64,000 nucleotides of DNA, from contig VXBP01002815.1 of the NCBI GenBank assembly GCA_013400115.1, forward strand, positions 992,001-1,056,000, in the 5' to 3' direction. This document shows, one piece after another, positions 12,201 to 23,339 of this stretch. Source of the DNA: Rhinopomastus cyanomelas. Lineage: Eukaryota; Chordata; Aves; Bucerotiformes; Rhinopomastidae. The position numbers and the translations under genes were made by a program. How positions within the stretch are numbered: the first letter of the stretch is position 1; every line of letters starts with the position of its first letter. The notes beneath the pieces were generated by a model. It was not told where the DNA came from, ran no database searches, and saw only the letters and a program-made list of their open reading frames with translations.

Positions 12201-13702
12201 CTCAGTAAATGTTTAGATTTATCCTGCTTTTAGGTGTTTCACAGTCCATAGAAATTCAAGTAATGCGAAATTGCTGCTATGACTTTAAAAATAAAATTCA
12301 AGGCGCCGTATTTCCTTACACGACTTTCTCCTGTCTGTAGAAGCTGTTCCCTATTAAAAAGAGCATCTCTTATTCTCAGAGCTTTTGCTGTTGCTTTTTT
12401 TTACTCCTTTCAGTTGGGTTTTTTGTTACTTTTTTGTTATGTCTTTTGTTTGTTTTCTTTTGTAGCTAGTGCAGGGACTTCTGTGCAAGGATGTCCTGTG
12501 TGGGAGGCAACAGATACACTTCATAAATGGCTTTTTCCATCTGGAAGATGAAGGATCTTTCTGAAGTCTTGTCTATAAATTCCTGATACTGTCCATCTAG
12601 GCAGGGAATAGAATACATATCTCTCAAATGGGAAGTTACAGGGGGAAAAGTTCAATAGCAAAACCAGCAAAAAGCTGCTGGCACTTGCAGAGCATTTTCT
12701 TAGACCTCCAGTCTCTGGGCACTCTTGAGGTTTGGAGCTCTGCTGCAATCCTGGGGCCTCAATCCCTAGTGCAGTTGTGTCTCTCTCACCCTTTAGCATC
12801 TCAGCTTCCAATTAGTCCAACTTGTTTATCAAAACGAACATCAAACCTTTGGGCTTGCATATGAGCCACAAGTTTCTGTACATCAAACAAGTATCAGCGT
12901 TGATATCCTCTGATCTGTGCTGTTTGCAAGACTGCGGATAGGTGGAAGAGTTTTATCTAATTGCTGTGACCAGAGTGGCAGAGGAATCCTTTGCCGTTTG
13001 CCTTTTTGAGTGTGCTGATGGCTATTTGACCATCTTGGACCCTATTTCTCATCACATATCACCCACAGGTTCTGCAAACTCTTGCAAGGCGAGGTTATCT
13101 GAAGTGCTGGTGAAGCACGTGCACAATGTCAATTTTCATTGATACTGCAAATATCATTCATTCATTTTTCAAAAGTCAATTTGACAAGATGACATAATTC
13201 AAGGGAAGAAAAGCATGTTTTAATAAATGTATTTCTGTATTACTGAATAGCTATCTAGGGAAATTAAAGTGTTTTCTCAGCTATGAATAGTAGGCTGAAA
13301 GATCTGGGCAACAAAACTATTCTTGTAGCTGTGCTGTTTACTTCCTGGAAACTATGCTATTAATTCTCTAACCGACTGGTACTAATGCATCATAAATGTG
13401 TATGAAGACAAGATTATTAGTCTCAGTCTAACCGAGCACTTCGAAAGGCAGATGAATCAAATCTTCGAAAATGTTTGTATTGTATTGACTGGTTAGCAGG
13501 ACAAGGTTCACATTGTCTGAAAACCAGCTGCTTCAAGCTTTGGATTCTTAAAATGAATGCCTGAGTAATGGGAAAAATCTGCCTCATTATCAAAAGGAGG
13601 GTATTTCTTTTTCAGTCTTTGTAATTATTAATCCAAAGTTATTTTTAGTCAGTTTCCATGTTTTGAAAAGTTTGTCAGAGAACTTGAACTATTTTTTATG
13701 AG
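9201..13702. other. Long stretch without recognised genes
   Basis: About 4.5 kb of AT-rich DNA. It holds a small CpG-containing hairpin at 10766-10797 and a T-rich tract at 12390-12465. That tract resembles a splice branch and acceptor region and leads into a 32-codon open frame. No mobile element is recognised. Confidence 0.45.
10766..10797. repeat. GC-rich inverted repeat (7-bp arms)
   Basis: GCCGCGC (10766-10772) is complementary to GCGCGGC (10791-10797), with an inner CACA/TGTG pairing in the loop. Several CpGs persist here in an otherwise CpG-poor region. Confidence 0.6.
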
Positions 13703-13783
13703 GATCACAGAGTCACAGAATCACAGAACATTAGGCATTGGGAGGGACCTCCGAAGACCGTCTAGTCCAATCCCCCTGGATAT
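13703..13783 (-). mobile_element. CR1 LINE 3' fragment, about 80 bp
   Basis: GTCACAGAATCACAGAACAT is followed by GGGAGGGACCTCCGAAGACC and TCTAGTCCAATCCCCCTGGA, then unrelated DNA. Minus oriented and among the shortest copies in the window. Confidence 0.92.
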
Positions 13784-14833
13784 CCTTATATAACAAATTT
13801 TGTTCCTACTAGGCAAAGGAGATACTTAAAACACAGTTTCCTCTGGCAAGCCACTTTGTTATTGACATTAAACTAGGTTAGCAAAGTGATATATGGGCAC
13901 CAAAGGCAATACAATAAAATACCTGTGGAATGCATTGAAGTACATGTTAGGCCATCAGCTTTGCAGAGAACCATGTCTCCAGGAGGCAGACAAATATTAT
14001 TCTGACTTTATTGCTGCTTTGAGAGTTAATGACCACAATAAAGGTAGGCGTAGCTTGCTAATTATCCACTAGTTTTGTTTGTAATAAGTGTAATTTGCAT
14101 ATTGGTCTTCATCTGAAAACACACGCCTTTTATTGTTCATTTCCAATTAACGTTGCTTTTCAGATTTTTCAAATAGGGTTTTAAAAAGTTTAAAACATGC
14201 TGCTTTAAAAAGTTTGTCTGAATTGAAACACCCACTTAGAAGTGTGCAAAAGTAGGCTCTTGCAGAAAATACTGGATTTTAGTTAGAAACTTAGATGTTC
14301 AGTTCTTGTCCTTCACAATTTTTAACTTGGAATGCTTTGGGCCATCAAGACCAACTGACTGACTTCTCCGTGTTATCTTGGATGAAACAAACTATTGTTT
14401 AGACTTTGCATTGCAGTTCTGAAGGGGGAATTATTGATTGCTCATATTTTGCACAACTTCACATGTTCCTTTCTCTAGGATATCTCAAACTGAATTTCTT
14501 TGGCCTTGTAAAAGTAGAGTAGAAAAGTTTATTTTAAGTTAAATTGGAAAAATGAAAACCTTTACAAATATCTTTTTTTGGTATTTGCATTATTTAAAAT
14601 GCATGTTTTTATCTTATAAATATACTAATCTTTATAAGATGTTCTGATCTGACATATGGTATCTAATTTTTTTCAGTTCTTTGACATCAACCTAGTTACT
14701 GTTATATATACAGTTGGCAGGGAACATGAGTATGTTCCGTGGCATAAGACCTGTAAGGCTTTTGAAAAGTACCCAAGGTGTTTGACTCTAAGTAGACAGC
14801 TGTTAGAAGAGGACTTATGGACTCTTTTCTCTC
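13784..14833. other. Non-coding AT-rich stretch
   Basis: An acceptor-like ATCTAATTTTTTTCAG ends at about 14677 and leads into an open frame that runs straight into the following CR1 copy. No donor is found, so it is not accepted as an exon. Confidence 0.4.
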
Positions 14834-15361
14834 TCTCTGCTCTGCCCTAGTGAGGCTACATCTGGAATATTGTGTCCAGTTCTGGGCTCCTTGGGCTTCC
14901 TAGTTCAAGAAGGATAGAGACTTGATTGAGAGAGTCCAACGAAGGGCCCTGAGAATGATTAAGGGGCTGTAGCTCTTGCCTTGTGAGGAGAGATTGAGAG
15001 ATCTGGGACTTTGCCGCTTGAACAGGAGAAGGTTATGAGGGGACTGTCTATAAATACACATAGACTGAGTGTCAAGAAGAAAGAGACAATCTCTTTTCAC
15101 TTGCACCCTGTGATAGGACAAGGGGCAATGGCTGTCAGTTGGTGCTCAGGAGGTTCCATCTCAATATGAGAAAAAATTTCTGTACTGTAAGGCTCACAGA
15201 TCACTGGAACTGCCCAGGGAGGGTGTGGAGTCTCCTTCTCGGGAGACTTTAAGACCCCTCTGGATGGGTTTCTGTGTAACCTGTCTTAGGTTTTATGATC
15301 CTGCTTGAGCAGGGGGATTGGACTCAATGACCCCTGGAGGTCCCTTCCAACCTGTAATGAT
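14834..15361 (+). mobile_element. CR1 LINE fragment, about 530 bp
   Basis: Plus-oriented copy starting in the distal coding region (CTCTGCCCTAGTGAGGCTAC, TGTGTCCAGTTCTGGGCTCC). It continues through GATAGGACAAGGGGCAATGG, AACTGCCCAGGGAGGGTGTG and GGAGTCTCCTTCTCGGGAGA to the 3' end CCCTTCCAACCTGTAATGAT. Multiple indels and stops are present; it is not coding. Confidence 0.94.
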
Positions 15362-17073
15362 CCGCGTGTCTGTGTGTGTCTGTGCATGTTTATTCCTCTT
15401 CAGACAGTACTTCTTTCAGGTCCGTTGGGAAAAGCTACAGATAAATACTTCCCAATAAAGAACAAAGTGCAGTTAAACATATGTTTATATTTTAGATGGC
15501 TTTATATAAAAAGAGGTTATTTACTTTAGAAGTAATTAAGATAATTTTCTTAGAGGGATGGAGCAGTATCACAAAACATTGAAATTGCTTGTTAATCTAT
15601 CAATCAAAGCCTATCCACATTAGGCACAATGTTGTCTAAGGAAATTAAGCAAAATTAAATGATAAATTAATTCAGATGTTGTAGGTTTTTACTAGCATAA
15701 AACCAGCGAATAAGAAACTCAAACTAAGTGAACTGAAGAGGCTTATGGAAGGGGATTTGTCTCTTTTTTTTGGTCAAATGGAGTAAATTCTAACTACCTG
15801 TTGATCTACCTCCGGTCCCCGTTTTACAGGGCTAGGCAGAAACAGCTTATTTCTAAACAGAAAAGCTATCTTGGGTAATTTGGAATAATCTAAGAGTAAC
15901 AGCGCAGAGCTTATTGCAGGCACGCTTGGCTGAAGTGGAAATCTCCACAATCTTGCACCTCCTCTCCATCTCATCTGTACAACTTAAAATAGAGGGGAAA
16001 AAATCAAACAATATATGAAACAATATTAGGGGCAGGCATAGGAACCCAAAGCTCCTCCCTCAAGAACTTCCTGCTCAGGAATCCTCTTGTTTGTGTGTTT
16101 ATGCTTTTGCCCTTTCCTTTTTAACCACTGACCCTTCTCTATTTATAAGGGTTGGCTTCAGCTGGGTAAGGGAAAAAATACTTCCAGTCTCCTGTGGCCT
16201 CATCTTGAAGGCACTTTTCAGGGAACAGGAATCAAGAATTTCAGACTGGGACTTGTGCTGAAGGGCGTGACTGTACCCACATTTCGTATCCTGGAGAGGA
16301 AGGTGCTGGGTCCTTGGAAAAAAACGGTCTGACTGGCTTGCTATGTCAGCAGACAAGTGCAGAATGTAATGGCACATTTATGCTGGTCAACAAAACACAA
16401 CAAGCACCAAGTACCAAGGCCATTTGGTGTGATAGAGCCATACGCTGCATATATCATGATACAATACACATGACACGGTGGAGTTAGTACATTACATTAC
16501 TTTACCTACCAAAACAAGGTGGGAGCATTCAATCTGACGTTTGGAGTAGTCCCTACTAGACCCATTACACTGAAAGCATGTCCAAGCATCATTTGGGAGG
16601 CTGATAACTGGTCTATCACCAAAACCATGCTAGTCGTGTTGGTGTGGAAGACCCCAGGGCAATGCCTTGATATTTACCATTAGTAGTAAGTGTAGTAGCT
16701 TTCACACAAGCAAAGTTTTCAGGCACTTGTATATCAGCCAGTTAGATACTGTGGATAAGAAACTGAGTCTTGGAGAAATAGGTTTTCAAATCTCTACTTT
16801 GTTAACTTTTAGCTCCAGATAACTTTACATCCATCATTTTCTACTTATTGATAGTAGCCACTGAGAATCTCAAGTGCCCAGCTCTTCTCGACCGACACCA
16901 AAGCTGGATCTGCAAATTGAACTGCCTAATGGAGATGTCAAAAATTTCTCATAGCACATATCCATTTGTTAGATATAAAATGTTAGACTATGTTAAAAAT
17001 AGTTGCTTTCATGGTTAAGTGCTTTCTGTTCAAATTAGATGCAATTAAGTGTTATCACACGATGTTCTTATGC
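15362..17073. other. Non-coding stretch
   Basis: No repeat or exon is identified. The 92-codon minus frame at 16099-16377 has no supporting splice sites or motif. Confidence 0.45.
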
Positions 17074-17160
17074 GAGTTGGTCTAGGTCGTCCTGCTGTGG
17101 CAGGGGGATTGGACTAGATGATCTTTCAACATCTCTTCCAATCCCTGATGTTCTGTGATA
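17074..17160 (+). mobile_element. CR1 LINE 3' end, about 87 bp
   Basis: It reads GAGTTGGTCTAGGTCGTCCT, GCTGTGGCAGGGGGATTGGA and CTAGATGATCTTTCAACATC, ending CCTGATGTTCTGTGATA. Plus oriented, extremely 5' truncated. Confidence 0.93.
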
Positions 17161-17808
17161 CTTCTGTCTTTTCTTACAAACTTTTTCTTGGTCTTAAAAA
17201 CAAGAGAGGTACTTGATAATCCAAGGAAAGAAAACCATAGGCAGTTTGACTTCACTCTTGCTGTTAAAGCTTTCTTTGCTAGAAAGTGATAATAAAGAAC
17301 GTTTCCAAAAATTAATTCATTATTCTTGGTTTTGGAAGGTTGGTTTGATTATGATTTTCATTTAGTTAAGTTCCATCCCCAAATAATTGAGCAACGGTTC
17401 CATGCCATTTTATTAAAACTAATGGGATGAAAATGCTGTTTATAGGGCAAATTCAGTATGGTACTTAAGCAAAAACTTAACTTCAAGAAAAGTGATGTTA
17501 TTGATAAGTCAAGCATGCTTTATCTTACTGAAGCTGGATCATCATTTGTATAAAAGCCTCCTAGTCATTTCAGGTCTTTCCTAATGAAAAGTTTCTGTAA
17601 ATTATTCTTAGTAAATTGCAAATGTCCCTATTAGTCTTGCTTGGCTTTGTTTGCTCTAGATTGGTTTTTTTGAGATTTTGAGCACTGCGAAGGGTTTCTT
17701 CTGCTTTGGGGCCATTACGTCAATATTTATGCAAAAACTGAGAGACATCTCCAAAGATTTCTCATGTTTTGGCTGTATAGTCAGGGCGTTGTCTTTCTTG
17801 TGTTAGCA

Positions 17809-17862
17809 CCTGTGTCTCATTCCTTCTTAACACAAAGTGGTTTTCACTTAATGAGACACAGG
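17809..17862. repeat. Perfect 13-bp inverted repeat
   Basis: CCTGTGTCTCATT (17809-17821) and AATGAGACACAGG (17850-17862) are exact complements separated by 28 bp. Inside, AAGTG/CACTT forms a second short stem. It lies about 45 bp before the GC-richer block at 17906-18410. Confidence 0.75.
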
Positions 17863-17905
17863 CTTCAGCTAATCAGAATTAGCAGCTATCTAGAGTAATA
17901 GACTG

Positions 17906-18410
17906 TTAAGGTGTGGCTGCAGTTCACCTGTCAGCTTTGCCTCTCTCAGTGTACATGAAGTTCAGGTGCAGCAGATCTTCATTCCCCTGACCAGTTCTCC
18001 ACCCACACCCTCTCCTCTGGGCCCAGAAGCTCAATTTAAGCTCAGATCTGGCTGCTCAGTCCTTTTGTGAGCTCCTTTATGGCTTTGCTAGTCTCTCCTG
18101 GATTGATCTCAGACCTCTGTGTTAGGTGGCTGCCCTCCTTGGTGAGTACCCCAGATGTGCTTTACAATTATAGCGTTGTCTGTACCCACTTCATCTTCCC
18201 TCCAGCTGGTCTGACCGGGTGTCACTGTCTCACATCTTGCCTGGTGCTGTCAGTGAATTATCACGTTGCCAGAACGTCCCTCTGCCTGCTGTGTTCCAGT
18301 GCTCTGGGACGGTGCCCTGGGTGTGGAGGGAACCTCCAGCACTTTGCTCCTGGTTTGTCCTCCCTGCAGGAACAGCCAGCCCTGGCTGCTGCTTGATGCT
18401 GTGACACAGT
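17906..18410 (+). mobile_element. Possible solo LTR (unassigned)
   Basis: A block of about 500 bp is clearly GC-richer than its flanks. It begins TGTTAAGGTGTGGCTGCAG and ends GATGCTGTGACACA, giving TG...CA ends. It contains an AATTTAAGCTC motif resembling a weak TATA box, then GCTGCTCAGTCC and donor-like TTG|GTGAGTAC (18140) and ACA|GTGAGT (18410). These properties fit an ERV LTR, but I found no target-site duplication and cannot name a family. A CpG-poor gene fragment or an exon cluster is an alternative. The 109-codon frame at 18067-18396 has no recognisable similarity. Confidence 0.3.
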
Positions 18411-18497
18411 GAGTATCCTGTTATGGAATGAGCAGTGTGCTGAAGAGGCTTTCTTAACATTGGTAGCCAATGTTCTTACTCCTGCCCTATTTCATTG

Positions 18498-18541
18498 ATG
18501 CCAGGAAAAGCAAACAGCTCTGGCTCAGAGTTTCCTGGCAT
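18498..18541. repeat. Perfect 11-bp inverted repeat
   Basis: ATGCCAGGAAA (18498-18508) pairs exactly with TTTCCTGGCAT (18531-18541) across a 22-nt loop. This is a stable short hairpin if transcribed. It is not long enough to be a typical miRNA precursor on its own. Confidence 0.6.
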
Positions 18542-20274
18542 GAGTGCAGCCTTCCATGTCCTCACACCTGCTCCTGAGCCCCTTGTCCATCAGCCCATCT
18601 TGCCTGCATTGGCTTGTTGAAATCATGCTCTTCCAGTCTAAGTCATCCCCACCATTGCCATAAGGCTGTGGGCTTTTCATAATCGTCTTCAGCCTCATGG
18701 TGCAATTAAATATCCTTAATTTTGAGTGTGTTTTTAAAAGATGAATCAACCAAAAGCCACTAATGCAGATGCTGCCATTCACTGACTGAAAGAGAAGAAA
18801 GAAGCAGGAGGGCTGGAAGGGGTTTTGATGGTTCAACAGGATGTTCTCCTGGGCTATGGCAGGATCAATCACACCAAAACAATTCCTGACAGATACTTAT
18901 TTAATCTGTTTTATAAGCACTTCAGTAAGGGAGATTCCAGAGATTCCATTGTCAATCTGTTCACTATTTAACTATCTGAGCTGTAAAGGCAGAATTTTCT
19001 TGAGTCCAGAGTCTAATTGCTTTTGCTGCTACCAGCACACCAGATTGCTAAAGTAGATGGTATTTCAGACACCTGCTATACATAATCCTTTTCCATTTCA
19101 TGGTTTTGCTGAGCCTGTGCTGCTTGCATTGAAATTTGAAGAGAAGTGAACTGAGCTCTCTGTTGTGAGTGAAGGAAACAAATATCCAAACTGTGCCCTC
19201 AGTAGATCACTCAGTCAAGTTTGGGGAGACCTCTTGGAAAGCCAAAAGAGTGCTGGTGGGGAATTAGCAATTAGGATCTTCACATGGAAATAAATCCATG
19301 AAAAGTGCCCAACTCCGTGTAGGCACTTCTGGCTTGCACCCTATGGTCAGAGGTGGTGGTGAGGCTCCTTTAGGCTCCTCCCAGACTGAGGCTTTAGGCT
19401 CCTTGCAGACTGGGTACTTTTCAGCCTGATGAGTTCTAAGTATGGTCTCATGTTGTAGCCCAGTCATCTTTCAGGGGTATCTAATTAGAATCCTCCAGTT
19501 CTGAGTTTGCTTGCTAGGTATCAGACACACTGGAGCATCCCCCCCAGTGGTATATCAGACAGCTCTTCAGCTGGGGAAGAAACAGCAACCACTTATTCCT
19601 GAGGCAGGCATAGGATTTCAGTTTTCAGTGCCTGAAATTTAGCTGCTTTCTCCTTGCTTTGTGATAGTTGCACTAAGCATTGCTGGCTGCAAGATTGAGC
19701 GCTTGCAGGCCAGCTATAAAGTAAATATATTGAAGTGTAGGGAATGTGAGAGATTTCAGTGTTTAGTGAAATATTAGGTGTGGCTCAGGCAAACTGACAT
19801 TGCTTTTGTTAGTTTGACTTGTATGGTTTATTTTCTTTTTCCCTCAAGGAAATACTAAAGATATTTAATTTGGAAGACGACTGTTTGAATGGGTTTTATC
19901 TGCAGAGAGGGTAGTAATTTGTATTGGAGAAGGGGAAAAGGCATCAGAGTGAGGTTTTAAAAAAATGAAATGGAGTAAAACAGCAGAAGTTTGGTCTTTT
20001 AGAATGAAATGGGATATAATTAATTCACCCATTTATTTATTTAATAAAAAGCTGTCTGGTTAAGGACTGAATTCCACATTTTAGGAGAAGCCAGAGAGTC
20101 AGAAACCAAAAGTGTGAGGTTTGGAATCCTTAATTCTTGAGAACTCTCAAGAGTAGGAGGGACCTGTGCAAGGACTGACAACTGGCAGATAATTGTTTGC
20201 TGACATATTCATATCTACCCTCTTCTCAGAGCGACTTTTAACCGATGAAGTTATTTTACACTTCAGTTCTCACC
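18542..20274. other. Non-coding stretch
   Basis: No CR1 or other repeat is recognised. The 115-codon minus frame at 18525-18872 lacks splice support and domain features and is treated as chance. Confidence 0.4.
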
Positions 20275-20520
20275 CTTCCCGGGTCGGTGGGTTGTCGCTC
20301 ACGATGGCGTAGCCTGGGCAGCCACTGGCCCCGAGCGACCGGTGGAGCTGCCGCCTCAGCCCCGCGCCGGCCGCCAGAGGGCGCCAGAGGGCAAGGCGGG
20401 CTCGGCAGCGGCTCCGCGGGCAGGGCTGGGGCAGCGGGAACGTGGTTCGGGCGCTGGAAGGGACCCGCTCTCGCCCTTCCTCGCTCGAAGGGCTGCGGTG
20501 GAGGGTTGCGTAGTCCTGCC
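20275..20520. promoter_or_regulatory. CpG island (about 250 bp)
   Basis: The densest GC and CpG block in the window, abruptly bounded by AT-rich DNA. It contains many CpGs plus GGGCAGGGCTGGGG and GCGGGAACGTGG type motifs. Overlapping frames on both strands (20245-20562, 20256-20588, 20342-20527) are open mainly because stop codons are rare in GC-rich DNA. Their low-complexity Ala/Gly/Arg/Pro translations show no domain. Most likely a promoter, enhancer or insulator. It lies about 2.8 kb upstream of the first + strand exon candidate; a donor-like TTCAG|GTGAAA at about 20600 could end a first exon. Confidence 0.75.
20368..20392 (+). promoter_or_regulatory. Tandem CTCF-like motif
   Basis: GCCAGAGGGC occurs twice back to back (20373-20382 and 20383-20392). 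The 19 bases 20368-20386 (core CCGCCAGAGGGCGCC) agree with the vertebrate CTCF consensus YGRCCASYAGRKGGCRSYA at all but one position by my alignment. The second unit keeps only the core AGAGGGC. It sits inside the CpG island, a usual setting for CTCF occupancy. Confidence 0.6.
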
Positions 20521-22117
20521 CAGATGACCTGGGTACTTGGGGAAGAATATTTTACTTCATAGCTGTGCTCTTTGCACAAATTGTGCAAGGCTGTTCAGGT
20601 GAAAAACTGTTCATCCTCCTAACTTGGAGGTAGTTTAATGTATGAAATCATAAACCCTGAAGATTTCATAAAATAATATCTTAAAATGGTTTTCCCAGTT
20701 CCTTTCAGACCAAGAAGAATACACACTACTCCAACAAATAATCCTGGATTATAATGTGTTTAGGTTTTTTTTGAAAAAATAAAAACATATGTTTGATCTG
20801 TGAGGTGTTTAACCTCTTGAAAGATTTGATGAGCTAAGAATCACAGAAAGCTTTTCTGGATCACTCATAACTTGTTGGTTATCCAGTTGCCTTACTGAGA
20901 GATAATGATCTCAGAAAATGGTCTTTACATTTGGAGGAAGGCAACAATTCATGCAGGATCCTCTACTACACTAAACATGCAGCTGAAGTCCCATAACTTT
21001 CACGGGGTCAAGGTTTTATTGGACTTTGTCTTTTGTATTATCCTTCATAGATCTAACTGTCTGGAAGAAGTGATGAAGCATCTGCAGTGCAGTTTATTTA
21101 CCTGCCTTGCTGTCTCTAAATGAGCAAAGCTGCTCTTGTACTCGGAAGTGCAGTTCAATTAGTTTGGACAAGAGTTTGTTATAGAAGGGCATCAAAGCTG
21201 TGATTGTGAAAGAACCAGCTCTGAGAATCTACCTGGAATGTGCGTGTTTGTCTAAATATCCTGTGTGAAGTGAGCACCAAGTACCCCTTCTGATTACCTA
21301 CCTCCTCCTAATTATGTTTTTTTAAAGTGCTACAGGAAATCTCATCTCCTTCTCCTCTTTTTCTTCTATGCCCAGGAAAATTATGAGAGCTTTTCCTTTC
21401 TGGGAAATAGGATCTGAAGCACCCAACTCATTGTACTTTTAGTAGGTTAAAGGTCTCAGTATTCTGGTTTCTGGGGGATAAAACAATACTTTGTGGTTGG
21501 TTTGACTTGTTAACAACAGTAATGCATTAGTCACTTAGCTCTTGGGGAGAACAAGGCTGAGTAATTTATCCTGCTGGCAGGACCCTCCCCTACAACAAGC
21601 CCAGTTTTTCACATATGATGGACAGTTTTGTTTGCCTTTACCTTGGTATGAGGAATTTTTGTTGAGGTTCTGGAAGTTTGAATTTTAATTTATCCTTCTT
21701 CTTTCATGGTATCCTAATTTTATCAGCATTTAATTAATATTTTGGTGTTTAGTGATTCCAGTTCCCTTCTTTTCAACGCATAAAACTTTCACTTTCTTGA
21801 AAAAATGTTTTTCCATGTAATTCTTAGTGTATCTGCCCAAAGGTATTTGTGAACATGCTGTACTCTGCAGTCAGTCAGAATGTCTTTGAAAAACAGCATA
21901 AGGTGGGGGGAGTTTTTGGATGTAATAGCAATTGGAACTTTAGATGACACTTTGATTAAAAAAGTAATTGTTAAATGAGATTAGTATGTTTTGTTATATT
22001 TAATCCAATAGATTCCGTGGTCTTTTTTAGTCCTGTATAGCAAAATTCATTCCATGCATCTCTCTAACTGCCTCTGGGAATTTAGGATATTGATGGGTCA
22101 AGGTTAATTTTATGATG
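20521..22117. other. Non-coding stretch downstream of the CpG island
   Basis: AT-rich, no recognised repeat. No exon with paired splice sites was found between the island and the CR1 pair at 22.1 kb. Confidence 0.4.
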
Positions 22118-22541
22118 GTCACCAAGCCCAAGTACCTGGGCTGTAACAACCCCATGGTAGGCTAGAGTCTTGGGGATCTGTGGTTGGAAAGCTGCACATC
22201 TGAAAAGGAACTGGGGCTATTGAGTGACTGTCAGCTGACTATGATCCAGCAGTGTGCCCAGGTGGCCAAAAAGACCAATGGCATCCTGGCCTGTATTAGA
22301 AACACAAGCAGGAGCAGGGATGCCATCATCCCCCTTAACTTGGGGACAGTGAGGCTGCACCTCAAATATTCTGCTCAGTTTTGTCCCCTCACTCCTGGAG
22401 AGACATTGAAGTCCTGGAGCATGTCCAGATAAGGGCAATGCCACTTCTGAAGGGTCTGGAGCACAATTTCTTTGAGGAACAGCTGAGGGAATTGGGGTTG
22501 GTTAGTCTAGAGGAAAGGAGGCTGAGGGGAGTCACTTTCTA
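22118..22541 (+). mobile_element. CR1 LINE fragment, distal coding part
   Basis: A plus-oriented CR1 segment: CACCAAGCCCAAGTACCTGG, CAGTGTGCCCAGGTGGCCAA, AATGGCATCCTGGCCTGTAT, GGTCTGGAGCACAA. The translation 22184-22432 shows the degenerate C-terminal end of the CR1 reverse transcriptase ORF (CAQVAKKTNGILACIRNT). The copy stops at about 22541 without a 3' UTR, exactly where an opposite CR1 begins. Confidence 0.93.
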
Positions 22542-23157
22542 GAATCACAGAACAGTAGGGACTGGAAGGGACCTCAAAAGATTTCGAGGTTCCTTCCAAT
22601 CCCTAATGATTCTATGACCTCCCTGCCATAGTAGGATCACCTAGACCAAGTCACACAGGAACATACCCAGCTGGGTTTTAAACTCCTCCAGAGAAGGAGA
22701 TTCCACAATCCCCTGGGCAGCCCCTTCCGGTGCTCTGGCACCCTCACTGGGAAGAAGTTTACTTTCTCATATTGATGTGGAACCTCCTGTGTTCCAGCTC
22801 ACACCCATTGCCCCTTGTCCTCTCATTAGATGCCCCTGAGCAGAGCCTGGCTTCATCCTTCTGACACTCACTCCTCACGTATTTATCAACATTAATGAGA
22901 TCACTTCTCCTTTTTTTCCAAGCTAAAGAGACCCAGCTCCCTCAGCTTAGGGAGATGTTCTACTCCCTTCACCATCTTTGTGGCTCTGCACTGGACTCTG
23001 TCCAGCAGCTCTGTGTCCTTCTGGAACCGACGAGCCCAGAACTGGGTGCAATATTCCAGGTGTGATCTCACCAGGTCAGAGCAGAAGGGGAGGAGACCCC
23101 CTCCCTCCATCTGCTAACCACCCAGGATGCTGTTGACCTTCTTGACCACAAGGTCAC
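22542..23157 (-). mobile_element. CR1 LINE fragment, about 615 bp, with internal inverted snippet
   Basis: Minus-oriented copy. Its 3' end is AATCACAGAACAGTAGGGAC. It runs through AGCAGAGCCTGGCTTCATCC and TTTCCAAGCTAAAGAGACCC to CTTCTTGACCACAAGGTCAC. The minus translation 22901-23110 is the decayed CR1 ORF (LVRSHLEYCTQFWARRFQKD). A segment at 22583-22617 (start TTCGAGGTTCCTTCCAATCC) is the same 3' end in the opposite sense, replacing about 15 expected bases. Confidence 0.92.
22583..22617 (+). repeat. Inverted copy of the CR1 3' end inside a CR1
   Basis: These 35 bp are complementary to the adjoining 22542-22580 of the same element, so the two can fold into a hairpin. Bases normally expected here (CATCTAGTCCAACCC) are missing. 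A template-switch or micro-inversion event fits. Confidence 0.75.
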
Positions 23158-23339
23158 ATCATTAAAAGGTCGGGTGATGTAGAGCCATACCGCTGGAGAT
23201 TTTGCCTCCATGGTAGACAAATAGCTACTGCAGTGTGAATAAGCTGGTTTTAGTCTCTGTTTCAGTTGACAACATTCTACTCCTAACATATACAACTTGT
23301 GATAACAATAACTCTTTGTACAGTTTCTATTTGGGTCAG

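Noticed and set aside
18067..18404. Two overlapping frames (109 and 61 codons) possibly encoding a secreted peptide
   Set aside because: They lie in the LTR-like GC-richer block, with no homologue recognised and no signal-peptide pattern followed by a plausible mature part.
20245..20588. Three overlapping open frames of 61-110 codons, on both strands, in the CpG island
   Set aside because: Stops are rare in GC-rich DNA. The Ala/Gly/Arg/Pro-rich translations have no domain and are open on both strands at once, as expected from composition.
22901..23110. Minus frame with LEYCTQFWARRF
   Set aside because: Same explanation: the CR1 ORF tail in a minus-oriented copy.
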